From: Pseudomonadota bacterium | GTDB taxonomy: Bacteria > Pseudomonadota > Gammaproteobacteria > Steroidobacterales > Steroidobacteraceae | Assembly (NCBI GenBank): GCA_016704655.1 | Contig: JADIZR010000003.1 | Span: 228,152 to 292,151, forward strand | Direction: 5' to 3' | Length of the DNA stretch: 64,000 nt | Shown: piece by piece, positions 1-7,980 of the stretch | How positions within the stretch are numbered: position 1 is the stretch's first letter | How the letters are laid out: each line of letters begins with the position of its first letter | The notes under the pieces: generated by a model | Databases searched by the model: none | Told to the model about the DNA's origin: nothing | Seen by the model: only the letters and a program-made list of their open reading frames with translations | Position numbers and translations under genes: made by a program

Positions 1-111
1 GTTTTCTGTGCGGCGATTGTACGTTTAGCGGCGCGGCAAAGCGGAGAGAACGGCGGGCCATCGCCACAAGTACGGATGCGCGGGCACAGGCTGCAGTTCA
101 ATAGTCGTCGC

Positions 112-130
112 CGAAGGCGAGTCGCCTTCG
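112..130. promoter_or_regulatory. Perfect inverted repeat before the first gene
   Basis: The arms CGAAGGCGA and TCGCCTTCG are separated by one base. They lie directly 5' of the ribosome-binding site AGGAG (131-135) of the next gene. The hairpin could affect translation of that mRNA or end upstream transcription, but no T-tract follows. The rest of positions 1-111 shows nothing I recognise. Confidence 0.35.
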
Positions 131-140
131 AGGAGCGACC

Positions 141-794
141 ATGACCGAATCGGCACGCCTGGCACTCATCGGCCTGCGCGACTTCACGACGCTGCAGTGG
201 TACGTGGTGCCGCTGCTGGCCCTGCTGTTCTACGTCTACGTCGTAGAGATCCGCGACGCACGCAAGACCGGCAACTGGAATGCGGTGATCGCCGGCGTCA
301 CGATTTTCGCCGCCGACTTCGTCAACGAGTCGCTCAACGGCTGGATCTTCGCGATCTCCGGCTACAGCGCGCTCTGGCTCGCGCCGGGCCCGACCGCGCT
401 GCGCACGCTGGTCGGCTGGAACGTGGAGATCATGTTCATGTTCGCCATCGCCGGCATCCTCTACTACAAGTCGCTCGACGCAGAACCAACCGCCAAGGTG
501 CTTGGGCTGCCGAACCGCTGGTTCTGGGCGCTGTTCTACTCGGCCGTCTCGGTGATCGTGGAACTCGCGCTCAACAAGGGCGGACTGCTGGTCTGGGACT
601 ACCGCTGGTGGAACCGCGGCTTCATCGAGGCGCTGCCCATCTTCGTGTTCGGGTACCTGTGGTTTTATCTCGCGGCGAAATTCGCCATCGAACGGCCGAC
701 GCTCAGGGCCAAGGTCCTGGTGCCGGTCACGCTGTTCGGTGTGGCGATTGCGCTCAACGTCATCGGGCTGGGGCTGCTCGGCTGGACGTACTGA
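141..794 (+). CDS. Integral membrane protein of unknown function
   Basis: This 217-residue protein starts at an ATG preceded by AGGAG. It has about five to six hydrophobic segments, roughly residues 18-36, 47-65, 92-110, 126-146, 162-180 and 192-214, so an inner-membrane location is expected. Short charged loops such as VEIRDARKTGN lie between them. No catalytic motif or named family is recognised. It converges on the tyrosine phenol-lyase gene, ending four bases from that gene's 3' end. The coding call is solid; the function is unknown. Confidence 0.8.
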   Translation: MTESARLALIGLRDFTTLQWYVVPLLALLFYVYVVEIRDARKTGNWNAVIAGVTIFAADFVNESLNGWIFAISGYSALWLAPGPTALRTLVGWNVEIMFMFAIAGILYYKSLDAEPTAKVLGLPNRWFWALFYSAVSVIVELALNKGGLLVWDYRWWNRGFIEALPIFVFGYLWFYLAAKFAIERPTLRAKVLVPVTLFGVAIALNVIGLGLLGWTY

Positions 795-798
795 TCGC

Positions 799-2223
799 TT
801 ACGCGGGCCCTCCCGCCAGCGGCTCGAACCGCGCCTGGAAGAAGCGCAGATAGCGCGGCTCGTGAGCCATCCTGAGCCCGCGGGCCGTGTCGCGCTCGTC
901 GAACACCGCTGCTGCTGATTCCGCGACGATGTCCATGTGCGCCTGCGTGTAGACCCGGCGTGGAATCGTCAGCCGCACGAGTTCAAGGGCAGGGTAGTGG
1001 TGTTTACCGGTGGCGGCGTCGCGGCCGGCCGAGACGATGCCGCGTTCCATCGCGCGGACACCGGCGTCTTCGTACAGGTTCGCCGCCAGCGTCTGTGCGG
1101 GGAAATCGTCCTGGCGGATGTGCGGGTAGAACGCCTTCGCGTCGAGATAGACGGCGTGCCCGCCGATCGGCCGCACCACCGGCACGCCCATGTCGATCAG
1201 CTTGTGGCCGAGGTATTCCACCTGCCCGACGCGAGCCTGGATGTGCTCGTCGTCGACGGACTCGACGATGCCGCGTGCCATGGCCTCCATGTCGCGGCCA
1301 GCCATGCCGCCGTAGGTGTGCAGGCCCTCGTACACGACGACGAGGTTGCTGGCTTCCTCGTACAGGTGCGGGTCGTTCAGCGCGAGCCAACCACCGATGT
1401 TGACCAGTGAGTCCTTCTTGCCGCTCATGGTGCAGCCGTCGGTGTAGCTGCAGTACTCGCGCAGGATCTCGGCCACCGGCTTGTCGTGATAGCCCGCCTC
1501 GCGTTGCTGGATGAAGTAAGCGTTCTCGACCGCGCGCGTGGCGTCGAGCATCACGCGGATGCCGTGGCGGGCCGTCAGCTCGCGCACCGCTCGCGTGTTC
1601 GCCATCGACATCGGCTGGCCGCCGGCCATGTTCACGGTGCCCGCGATGCAGACATACGGTATGCGGTCGGCGCCCACGCGCTGGATCAGCGCCTCGAGCG
1701 CATCGAGGTCGACGTTGCCCTTGAACGGGCTCTCGTCGTTCGGGTCGTGGGCTTCCGGCACGATCACGTCGACAAAGGTGCCGCCCGCCAGCTCCTGGTG
1801 CAGCCGCGTCGTGGTGAAGTACATGTTGCCGGGCACGTAGTCGCCGGGCTTGATCAGGATGCGCGACAGCAGGTTCTCGGCGCCGCGGCCCTGGTGGGTC
1901 GGGACGATGTAGCGGTAGCCGTAGTGTTTCTGGATCGCCGCTTCGAGGTTGTAGAAGTTGCGGCTGCCGGCATAGGCCTCGTCGCCCAGCATCATGCCGG
2001 CCCACTGCCAGTCGCTCATGGCGCTGGTGCCGCTGTCGGTCAGCAGGTCGATGTAGACGTCCTCGGATCGCAGCAGGAAGGTGTTGTAGCCCGCCTCGGC
2101 GATGGCCCGGGTGCGCTCGGCACGAGTCATCATCTTGATGGGCTCGACCACCTTGACCTTCCAGGGTTCGGCCCACGAGCGGTGCGCAGGGCGGCGATGA
2201 CGGGATTCGGGCGAGTGGGTCAT
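799..2223 (-). CDS. tpl: Tyrosine phenol-lyase (beta-tyrosinase)
   Basis: This PLP enzyme cleaves L-tyrosine to phenol, pyruvate and ammonia, and the reaction is reversible. The 474 residues match the tyrosine phenol-lyase/tryptophanase fold along their whole length. The PLP lysine is in TMSGKKD (about residue 270). The motifs PTHQGRGAENLLS, MYFTTTR and AMERGIVSAGR are those of tyrosine phenol-lyase rather than tryptophanase. In particular the Arg in MERG (about 394) corresponds to the tyrosine-binding Arg381 of the Citrobacter enzyme. The start at 2223 gives the family's usual length and has AGGAG about 11 bases upstream. The reading frame stays open upstream to 2550, but that part is not homologous. 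It is divergent from hicBA. Confidence 0.93.
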   Translation of the reverse strand: MTHSPESRHRRPAHRSWAEPWKVKVVEPIKMMTRAERTRAIAEAGYNTFLLRSEDVYIDLLTDSGTSAMSDWQWAGMMLGDEAYAGSRNFYNLEAAIQKHYGYRYIVPTHQGRGAENLLSRILIKPGDYVPGNMYFTTTRLHQELAGGTFVDVIVPEAHDPNDESPFKGNVDLDALEALIQRVGADRIPYVCIAGTVNMAGGQPMSMANTRAVRELTARHGIRVMLDATRAVENAYFIQQREAGYHDKPVAEILREYCSYTDGCTMSGKKDSLVNIGGWLALNDPHLYEEASNLVVVYEGLHTYGGMAGRDMEAMARGIVESVDDEHIQARVGQVEYLGHKLIDMGVPVVRPIGGHAVYLDAKAFYPHIRQDDFPAQTLAANLYEDAGVRAMERGIVSAGRDAATGKHHYPALELVRLTIPRRVYTQAHMDIVAESAAAVFDERDTARGLRMAHEPRYLRFFQARFEPLAGGPA

Positions 2224-2334
2224 GACGACGCAAGCTCCTGGGGACGTGCCGAAAGTGGCAAGGATGTTGCCCCGATTCTCGTCGAGGAAGCCGTGCATGT
2301 ACGGATCAGCCTCCTTGGATGTGAGGGTTGCAAT

Positions 2335-2351
2335 CGACCGGCCAGCGGTCG
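2335..2351. promoter_or_regulatory. Inverted repeat upstream of hicBA (candidate operator)
   Basis: CGACCG and CGGTCG are separated by five bases and end about 20 bases before the hicB start. HicB proteins commonly autoregulate, so this is a plausible operator. It could also affect the divergent tpl promoter within 2224-2371. Confidence 0.4.
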
Positions 2352-2371
2352 TATTTTCCGGGGAGAGGGTA

Positions 2372-2578
2372 ATGCACGGCATGAAGTACAAGGTCGCACT
2401 CCGCGCCTCGGAAGAAGGGTTCGCTGTCTCAGTTCCGGGGCTGCCTGGATGCTGGTCACAGGGAGCCACCGAGGCGGAAGCACTCGAGAACATCAAGCAG
2501 GCAATCGAGGAATACCTCGCGGTCGTCGATGGCGAGTTGAAAGGCGCCACGATCCGCGAAGTTGAAGTGGCGGCCTGA
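2372..2578 (+). CDS. hicB: HicB-family antitoxin
   Basis: HicB neutralises the mRNA-interferase toxin HicA. The protein has the partial RNase H-like HicB fold: an N-terminal strand MKYKVAL, the motif VSVPGLPGCWSQG, then the helix EALENIKQAIEEYL. No C-terminal DNA-binding domain is visible in its 68 residues. Two starts are possible, ATG at 2372 (GGGAGAGG just upstream) and ATG at 2381; the second begins exactly at the family's usual N-terminus. The hicA start lies 31 bases downstream, so the order is antitoxin first. Confidence 0.85.
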   Translation: MHGMKYKVALRASEEGFAVSVPGLPGCWSQGATEAEALENIKQAIEEYLAVVDGELKGATIREVEVAA

Positions 2579-2609
2579 ATCGCTCAGTCACCTGGACGAG
2601 ATTCGCGCC

Positions 2610-2822
2610 ATGCCAAAACTGCCTGGCGTGCAGCATCTGGCGGCAATCCGAGCGTTGCAAAAGGCCGGATTTCGAATTGTCCGGCAAGGAAGGCACGTCG
2701 TGATGAGCGACGGCCAGCGCATCCTTACGATTCCGCGCCACAACCCGGTCAACGCAATCACGATGGCAGGCATCGTGCGCGACGCTGGGCTGACATTGGA
2801 GAGGTTTCGGGAGTTGCTGTAG
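2610..2822 (+). CDS. hicA: HicA-family mRNA interferase toxin
   Basis: HicA is a small double-stranded-RNA-binding-fold RNase that cleaves mRNA independently of translation. The 70-residue product has the expected pattern: an N-terminal helix (AAIRALQKAGF), the catalytic-histidine segment RQGRHVVMS, then TIPRHNPVNAITMAGIVRDAG. It looks intact. It follows hicB in the same direction. The start at 2610 matches the family N-terminus; the open frame upstream to 2562 overlaps hicB and is not needed. Confidence 0.88.
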   Translation: MPKLPGVQHLAAIRALQKAGFRIVRQGRHVVMSDGQRILTIPRHNPVNAITMAGIVRDAGLTLERFRELL

Positions 2823-2984
2823 TACTCAGATGTTCCCGCATCGTAAAAATGCACCCGCTGGATTTTTGGCCGCCACCGCTTCTGGGCGCCAATTCCAGAA
2901 CTCGGAGGCCGTCACTTGCGGGTAGTCACGCTGGCCGATAAGGATCACGATCCTGAGCGCCTTCCCCGACAGGGGGTTCAAACC

Positions 2985-3203
2985 GTGAAACTCAGTTACT
3001 TCGCCGACACAGACTCCCTTTACATCGACCTTTCGGAAGAGCCAAGCGTCGAAAGCCGCGAGATCTCCGAGGGCGTCGTGCTGGACTACAACGCGGCAGG
3101 GCGGCTCGTGGGCATCGACATCGACGAAGCCAGCACGCGCGTGCAGATGGACAAGCTGGTGCTCAGCCAACTGCCGTCAACGGTCGAGACGGCTGCTGCG
3201 TAA
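2985..3203 (+). CDS. DUF2283 domain protein
   Basis: This small protein (72 residues) shows the DUF2283 pattern: YFADTDSLYIDLSE, then a GVVLDYNAAGRLVGIDIDEAS strand-turn-strand core. The GTG start at 2985 has AGGGGG about eight bases upstream. DUF2283 proteins often sit next to DUF4258 proteins in toxin-antitoxin-like pairs. No DUF4258 gene is recognisable in the 160 bases upstream, so this could be an orphan partner. Function is unknown. Confidence 0.75.
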   Translation: MKLSYFADTDSLYIDLSEEPSVESREISEGVVLDYNAAGRLVGIDIDEASTRVQMDKLVLSQLPSTVETAAA

Positions 3204-3257
3204 GAGGGCGCCAACCGGCCGGGACCCATTTCGGCAGTGGCTCGACAAGGAACGGCA

Positions 3258-3437
3258 ATGAGCAAGACCAAGGCGAGCAAGAAGCCGGCCTCGCGAGGCT
3301 ACGAGGATGCGTCAGTCGAGAGCTTTCGCCGCGATCGGAAGTATGCCGCGGCCTGCCTGGATCAAGTGCTCGCCGACGGAGACCAGCAGGAACTCATGCT
3401 GGCACTGCGCCGGCTGTCGATCGCACCAGCGTTGTAG
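3258..3437 (+). pseudogene. Truncated addiction-module antidote-like protein
   Basis: The 59-residue product contains FRRDRKYAAACLDQVLADGDQQELMLALRRLS. This resembles the N-terminus of the HTH 'addiction module antidote' family, in which a 'YAAAYLNAALEDGD'-like segment precedes the HTH. Here the protein stops right after that segment, so the DNA-binding domain is missing. AAGGA lies about seven bases before the ATG. It is either a broken antitoxin or a very short unrelated protein. No toxin partner is visible. Confidence 0.5.
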
Positions 3438-3516
3438 CGCGTCCGCATCGTCCGTGGCTCACCCAGTGAGCCGCCGCCTTGCCACAGTAGGACGTCACAA
3501 CCCTCTGGGGACGTCC

Positions 3517-4095
3517 ATGACGAGCCTGGCCACGCACCGCCGACGCGCGCGAATCCTGTTTACTCTCGGCGTGCTGGTCGCGACCGCCAGCTACAATCCC
3601 GCGCACGGCCAGGACCTGGGTCAGCTCTCCGCCAACCCGTACGCACCCAACTCGACCGCGAACCCCTACAGCCCGGCAGGCTCGCCCTACAGCGCGACGA
3701 GCGTGCGCAATCCGTACGGCCAGTACGGCAGCCCCTACAGCGACCAGAGCGCGACCAACCCGTACGCGACGGACGCGCCGAAGCTGTACGACGAGGAGGG
3801 CAACTACCGCGGCAAGCTGTCCGCGAATCCGTACGACCCGGAGTCGGTGTCGAATCCGTACGGTCGCTATGGCAGCGAGCACTCGGCGGACAGCATCAAC
3901 AATCCGTACGGGGCGGGGAACGAGTACCGGACGGACAGTCCGCGGAATCCGTACGGGGTGGGCATGAAGATCGTGGCCGGCGGGCAGGAGGGAGGCGACG
4001 ATGACGCTGCATCCCCTCCGGATTCGCCGACATTTCTGCCGAAACCGTTGCCTGCGCTGAACGCCCCGACGGAGGAGGTTGATCCGTCGGACTGA
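3517..4095 (+). CDS. Secreted Asn-Pro-Tyr repeat protein
   Basis: The 192-residue product begins with a signal peptide (hydrophobic LFTLGVLVATASY, likely cleavage after AHG). The mature part carries about ten NPY motifs in a degenerate unit such as NPYGQYGSPYSDQSAT, with SANPY at unit boundaries. The last third loses the repeat and becomes acidic and proline-rich. It is probably periplasmic or secreted. No enzymatic motif is seen. Similar Tyr/Pro-rich repeat proteins are known, but I cannot assign a function. The coding call rests on the signal peptide and repeat conservation. Confidence 0.7.
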   Translation: MTSLATHRRRARILFTLGVLVATASYNPAHGQDLGQLSANPYAPNSTANPYSPAGSPYSATSVRNPYGQYGSPYSDQSATNPYATDAPKLYDEEGNYRGKLSANPYDPESVSNPYGRYGSEHSADSINNPYGAGNEYRTDSPRNPYGVGMKIVAGGQEGGDDDAASPPDSPTFLPKPLPALNAPTEEVDPSD

Positions 4096-4156
4096 TTTCC
4101 AGTCGTTCGAGGCCGATATCCAGCTGTTCGCGATGTGAGCCACCAGGCAAATATGG

Positions 4157-4366
4157 GTGATTGCGAGAAGTTGTCACTTGACAACTCACTCTCACGACAC
4201 TAACTTGGACTGGACGTCTCGCGTGGCGCGAAACAGGCATTCCAACAAGGATATTGAAAAGGCCATCCGGTACGCGCAGAAGGCGAGCAGCGGCGTACGA
4301 CGAACCGAAGTCAGAGTGACCGATGGAATACGAGTTCACATTGAAGTACTGGCTCACGACTGCTGA
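4157..4366 (+). pseudogene. Truncated toxin-like partner of the downstream antitoxin
   Basis: The recognisable part is HSNKDIEKAIRYAQKA. In related loci this segment opens a small protein that continues to a cysteine-rich C-terminus and precedes a gene like the next one. Here the sequence departs from the family after QKASS and stops after 69 residues, overlapping the next gene by 44 bases. No good start codon precedes HSNKD. I read it as the N-terminal stub of a deleted toxin. Confidence 0.5.
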
Positions 4367-4845
4367 CAGCGATGCCGACGAACTCGTTGAGCGTCTCGGT
4401 GCCGCGGGCTGCGACGACGCCCTGGTTGGCATCGGGCAGCCGGGGCGGATCGCGCTGGACTTCTCCCGCGAAGCGCGCTCGGCGCAGGCCGCCGTCGTCA
4501 GTGCGATGATGGCCGTGAAGAAAGCCATTCCGACCGCGAGACTCGTCGAGGTCAGTCCCGATTCCGTTGGCTTGACCGATATCGCCGAGCTGGTCGGGGT
4601 GAGTCGGCAGAACATGCGACAGTTATCTCTCGCGCACGCAAAGACCTTTCCGACGCCGTTGCACTCGGGCAATGTCGAGTTGTGGCACCTGGCACGTGCT
4701 GGAATGGCTCGGGGAGCGGGGCACCTACCGTATTGAGCAGTGCTTGCTCGACGTCGCGCGGGTGGCCATGCAGATCAATCTAGTCAAGGAATCCACCTTG
4801 ATCCAGGGCGAGGTCCGGCGCGAAGTGCGCAACCTGGTCGCCTAG
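4323..4845 (+). pseudogene. HTH antitoxin-like DNA-binding protein, frameshifted
   Basis: The first ~123 residues (ATG 4323) include LVERLGAAGCDDALVGIGQPG and a helix-turn-helix segment, ELVGVSRQNMRQL. The frame then shifts near 4688-4697, after ELWHLA, and stops at 4736. Reading the next frame restores VLEWLGERGTYRIEQ and runs to a stop at 4843-4845, ending EVRREVRNLVA. That matches this family's normal C-terminus. The full-length protein would have about 173 residues. The toxin stub upstream suggests a decaying module. Confidence 0.65.
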
Positions 4846-4847
4846 GC

Positions 4848-4908
4848 ATCGCCGCTGACGTTTCAGCTGAAACTCTTCATCTCGAATTGACGATGGATCT
4901 GATGCGCG
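4848..4908. repeat. Interspersed palindromic repeat, copy A
   Basis: The perfect palindrome GTTTCAGCTGAAAC at 4860-4873 is followed by a CTCTTCATCTCGAATTGACG stretch and ATGGATCTGATG. It closely matches copies B (5738-5800) and C (7923-7980). It begins immediately after the stop of the frameshifted antitoxin. The rest of 4909-5152 holds nothing I recognise. Confidence 0.8.
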
Positions 4909-5152
4909 CGCCGCAGCGCCGCACGGTGCGGCGTGCCGCCGTCTCCGTCGTGTTCGTCTAAAGCCATCGGAGATCCTGTGGGGAGGGTTTCGCAGGGGTC
5001 GCTGAAAGTAATCTGATGGCCTGCCTGGCGACACTGGGGCGCATCGCAGAAGTTTCCTGGCAAACAGCCTGCATTTGCGGCGCGCGTCGTGGGTGGCGCG
5101 CGGCTACCGTCCTGTGCAAGGAGTCTTGCTGAAAGAATGACGCTGGCCGATC

Positions 5153-5452
5153 ATGCCGACCTGGGACGAGTCCAAGCGACGCGCGAATATTCGACGCCAC
5201 AAGCTCGATTTCGCGGGCATCGAGGTGATCTGGGACGGCTTCACGGTCACTCGTGAAGACATCCGCGAGCGATACGGAGAGCGTAGATTCGTCACATTCG
5301 GCGTGCTCCACGACGAGGTCGTGGTCCTGGTCTACACTGAGCGGAGAGACGACCTTCACGTTATTTCTCTTCGACGGGCCGAGAAATATGAAAAGCGCTA
5401 TTACCTTGAAACCGCCGAAGCGCATTCAGCGCAGACCGATCGACCCGGATAA
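5153..5452 (+). CDS. brnT: BrnT-family RNase toxin
   Basis: BrnT is a RelE-fold RNase that inhibits translation. The 99 residues show the family pattern: WDESKRRANIRRHKLDF at the N-terminus, a central ERYGERRFVTFGVL segment, VLVYTERRDDLHVISLRRA, and the EKYEKRYY end. These are the charged Lys/His/Arg clusters typical of BrnT. Its 3' end overlaps the brnA start by 65 bases, as expected for this operon. No strong ribosome-binding site is seen before 5153. Confidence 0.88.
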   Translation: MPTWDESKRRANIRRHKLDFAGIEVIWDGFTVTREDIRERYGERRFVTFGVLHDEVVVLVYTERRDDLHVISLRRAEKYEKRYYLETAEAHSAQTDRPG

Positions 5453-5864
5453 TCCGCCTTGGACGGAGAACATGCTCGGGACGGCCCGGACCCGGGCTGA
5501 ACGCAGTGCATCGTCAAAGTCGACGAAGGTTGAAGCGACGATCCGTCTCGATCGAGACGTAGTCGAGCACTTCCGTGCCGGTGGTCGCGACTACCAGGCA
5601 AGAATGAACAAGGTGTTGCGGGATGCGATGCGCCGCGAGCGGTCAGGGCGTAGACCGGCAGGGGCGCAGACCTGCTCGACGAGTTGCGGCTACTGCTCTG
5701 ACTTGTGCGATCTTTTCGCGGTCCTTGGTCGCGCTCGCATCGCGGCCGACATTTCAGCTGAAACTCTCAATTTCGATTTGACGATGGATCTGATGCACGC
5801 ATACCCGGTGCGCCGCACGTGCGTCGCGTCGCGTGACGCGCCCGCTGTTTTCCCACGGACGTAA
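5388..5864 (+). CDS. brnA: BrnA-family antitoxin with a repeat-derived C-terminal extension
   Basis: BrnA is a ribbon-helix-helix antitoxin and autorepressor for BrnT. Residues 1-90 include PIDPDNPPWTENML and the RHH segment VEATIRLDRDVVEHFRAGG, ending at VLRDAMRRE where BrnA proteins normally stop. The frame then continues for about 65 more residues. The last ones (SAETLNFDLTMDLMH) are encoded by the palindromic repeat copy B. The total of 158 residues is much longer than usual, so the extension is probably acquired or accidental. Folding of the RHH domain should not need it. Confidence 0.8.
   Translation: MKSAITLKPPKRIQRRPIDPDNPPWTENMLGTARTRAERSASSKSTKVEATIRLDRDVVEHFRAGGRDYQARMNKVLRDAMRRERSGRRPAGAQTCSTSCGYCSDLCDLFAVLGRARIAADISAETLNFDLTMDLMHAYPVRRTCVASRDAPAVFPRT
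5685..5800. repeat. Interspersed palindromic repeat, copy B, with upstream extension
   Basis: The palindromic core TTTCAGCTGAAA lies at 5752-5763. The segment 5738-5800 matches copies A and C. An additional ~50 bases upstream, including GATCTTTTCGCGGTC, also match copy C but not copy A. The copy lies inside the 3' part of brnA and encodes its unusual tail. Confidence 0.75.
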
Positions 5865-5906
5865 CCGTCACACTGGCGGGGCGTTGATCGCCGCGGGAGC
5901 AGGCAA

Positions 5907-6752
5907 TTGGGTTCGAGCAAGCGCCTCAGCGTGCGCAAGCAGCCATCATTGCGCTGGATATTGATCGCAGCCGCATTTTTCCTGCCCGCTGCATGGAGTT
6001 CGACCCACGTCGCCGCACGGGACGGCGACGCTACGGCCGTCCTGGTCGGCCGGGTCACCGAGGTGACCGACGGCGACACCATTCACGTTGCGCTGGCCTC
6101 CGGGCCGATCATCGTTCGACTGCATTCGATCGATACGCCCGAGCGCGCACAGCCGTGGGGACGGCAGGCGGCCGCTGCGCTCGAGCGCCGCCTGCGGCAA
6201 GGCACCGAGGTGACGCTGCAGCCGATCACGCAGGACGAGTACGACCGCCTGGTGGCGGTGGTCTACGTGAACGACAAGAGCGTCAACGCGTGGATGGTGC
6301 AGCAAGGCCACGCCTGGGCCTATCGCCAGTACCTGGACGATGCGCAGTACTGCGCCTGGGAGCAGCAGGCGCGGGTGTCCGGCCTGGGGGTCTGGTCGCT
6401 GCCGTCGACGAAACGAATCGCGCCGTGGGAGTACCGCAAGGCCGAGCGCGAGCAGACACAGATCGTCATGGGCAGCACCGTCGAGACCGAGACCGCGTGC
6501 GTGGCCGCCATGAACGACCGTGGTCCCGTGACGAACACGGCGGCCCAACCATCGACGCCCGTGGGCCCGTGCCGGATCAAGGGCAACATCAACGACAAAG
6601 GCGATCGCATCTACCACGTGCCCGGCAGCGAGTCGTACGAGCACACCGGGATCAGCGCGAGTCGCGGGGAGCGCTGGTTCTGCACGGAGGAGGAGGCGCG
6701 GAAGGCGGGGTGGCGGGCGCCGCGGGGCAATGCCGATGGATCGAGCAATTGA
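5907..6752 (+). CDS. Secreted staphylococcal-nuclease-like protein with a C-terminal accessory domain
   Basis: An N-terminal hydrophobic segment (WILIAAAFFLPAAW) suggests export. The SNase/TNase domain covers residues ~45-175, with RVTEVTDGDTI, the catalytic-type segment VRLHSIDTPER (Arg, Asp, Glu) and the Arg in YDRLVAVVYV. A separate ~48-residue C-terminal domain begins at CRIKGNIN and includes IYHVPGSESYEHT and RWFCTEEEARKAGWR. That domain often follows SNase domains. The start is TTG at 5907 with GGGAGC upstream. It probably hydrolyses extracellular or periplasmic nucleic acid. Confidence 0.85.
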   Translation: MGSSKRLSVRKQPSLRWILIAAAFFLPAAWSSTHVAARDGDATAVLVGRVTEVTDGDTIHVALASGPIIVRLHSIDTPERAQPWGRQAAAALERRLRQGTEVTLQPITQDEYDRLVAVVYVNDKSVNAWMVQQGHAWAYRQYLDDAQYCAWEQQARVSGLGVWSLPSTKRIAPWEYRKAEREQTQIVMGSTVETETACVAAMNDRGPVTNTAAQPSTPVGPCRIKGNINDKGDRIYHVPGSESYEHTGISASRGERWFCTEEEARKAGWRAPRGNADGSSN

Positions 6753-6774
6753 CGCGGCCAGACCGGCCGCGGTG

Positions 6775-6801
6775 AGGGCGGACCCTTGCGGAACCCGCCC
6801 T
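6775..6801. terminator. Hairpin between convergent genes
   Basis: The inverted repeat AGGGCGG / CCGCCCT with a 13-base loop lies between the nuclease gene and the convergent lipoprotein gene. Its location suits a bidirectional terminator. The absence of a T-tract on either side lowers confidence. Confidence 0.35.
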
Positions 6802-6830
6802 GTCCGGTTCAGCTTGCGCTGAGCAGCCGA

Positions 6831-7111
6831 TCAGTCTTTGGCCGCATCCTGCATCGCTTCGCCCGCATCCTCGATGACCTTGCCGGTCGCGTCGACGGCG
6901 TTTGCAGTGGCCTCCTTGGTCGCGTCGGCGGCATCTGCAGCGGCTTCCCTGGTCGCGACAGCGGCAGCGTCAACGGCCTCGCCGGCACTGTTCGCAGCCT
7001 CGCCCGCGGCAACACTGGCGTCGGAAGGCGCTTCGGCGGTCGGGCTTTCCTTCCTGGCGCAGCCGGCGAGGGCCAGCGTGGCGAGAGCGGCGACGAGTAC
7101 AATTTGTTCAT
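6831..7111 (-). pseudogene. Ala-rich lipoprotein with a one-base frameshift at the start
   Basis: The frame ending at 6831 encodes a lipobox LATLALAGCARK followed by an Ala-rich helix with repeated EAADAADATKEAT-type units, about 90 residues in all. Its only well-placed ATG is at 7111, with AGGAG eight bases upstream, but it is in another frame. Adding one A to the AAA run at 7103-7105 would give MNKIVLVAALATLALAGC, a perfect lipoprotein signal. I infer a sequencing error or a very recent mutation. The product would be an outer-membrane or periplasmic lipoprotein of unknown role. Confidence 0.65.
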
Positions 7112-7281
7112 GGGAAGGTTCTCCTGGGTGAGCGGACCGGGAGAAGAGTCTGGCAGGAGCGGCTCGCGCCGACCGTCCGCTACCGCACGGACGGCCCCGC
7201 CATCGTGGACTAAAAGTCACTCAACCGTTCGCAGCGCGAGTCTCGCGCTTGTCGAACCGTCCACTCAAGCAGGCCAGGCAC

Positions 7282-7554
7282 ATGAATCCATCCGCCACCG
7301 CACCGTCCAACACCGCCCGCAAAACCGACTACGAAGGTTATGAAACGCCGGAGGCGCTCGTCACCGACGCGACACTGTCGGTCGCGCAAAAACTCGCACG
7401 GCTGGAGGCCTGGGAGGAAGACCTGAAGGCCAGGATGCGCGCATCCGACGAGAGCATGACTGGCATCACTCCCGGTTTGAGCGGCCCGCTGCTGCAGAGG
7501 GTCATGGCCTGCCTGGAGCCGTTGCGGAGCGCTGAGAAGCCGGACTCAGATTGA
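7282..7554 (+). CDS. Conserved small hypothetical protein
   Basis: This 90-residue protein has a central segment YETPEALVTDATLSVAQKLARLEAWEEDL, predicted as a helix pair and rich in charged residues, plus a disordered N-terminus. It appears cytoplasmic and has no signal peptide. The ATG at 7282 fits the point where the conserved-looking sequence begins. The function is unknown. The 370 bases downstream (7555-7922) contain no gene I can support. Confidence 0.6.
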   Translation: MNPSATAPSNTARKTDYEGYETPEALVTDATLSVAQKLARLEAWEEDLKARMRASDESMTGITPGLSGPLLQRVMACLEPLRSAEKPDSD

Positions 7555-7869
7555 TCCGATCCCCGGGAGGGGGCGACTCGCGGAATGCGACCCCATGCGG
7601 CTCTAAGGGCGCACGCAGCTACGTCAAGCCCCGCCACTGCGAATACGGTCGCGACCATGAGGTCGAGGCCGAGAAAGCGAATCGTTTCCATCCAGCCCAT
7701 CGTCATGGTGTGCTCCGCTCATTGAAGACGGCTTTAGACTAATGCTGCGGCGCAGCATTGTCAGCGCGGTAGCGCACATAGCCTTCGAGCGATGAAGCGT
7801 TGATCTCGAGCCAGGCGTAAGCGAGAGCCGCTCAGTCAACGGGGCGCCGTATAGACCCGCTCGACGAGC

Positions 7870-7980
7870 GGGGGGCGACAACTCGGTCTTGTGAGATCTA
7901 TTCGCGGTCGTTGTTTGCCCTGAATCGCTACCGACGTTTCAGCTGAAACTCTCAATCTCGATTTGACGATGAATCCGAAG
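7870..7980. repeat. Interspersed palindromic repeat, copy C, with upstream extension
   Basis: The palindrome GTTTCAGCTGAAAC lies at 7936-7949 and is followed by CTCTCAATCTCGATTTGACG, as in copies A and B. The upstream ~50 bases (GATCTATTCGCGGTC region) match copy B. No gene is supported between this repeat and 8183. Confidence 0.8.

Noticed and set aside
2224..2550. N-terminal extension of the tyrosine phenol-lyase frame
   Set aside because: It overlaps hicB antisense, is not similar to the enzyme family, and the ATG at 2223 has a good ribosome-binding site.
4848..7980. Palindromic repeats read as integron attC sites
   Set aside because: The GTTRRRY/RYYYAAC core sites and an integron integrase are not seen, and the repeats are nearly identical rather than cassette-specific.
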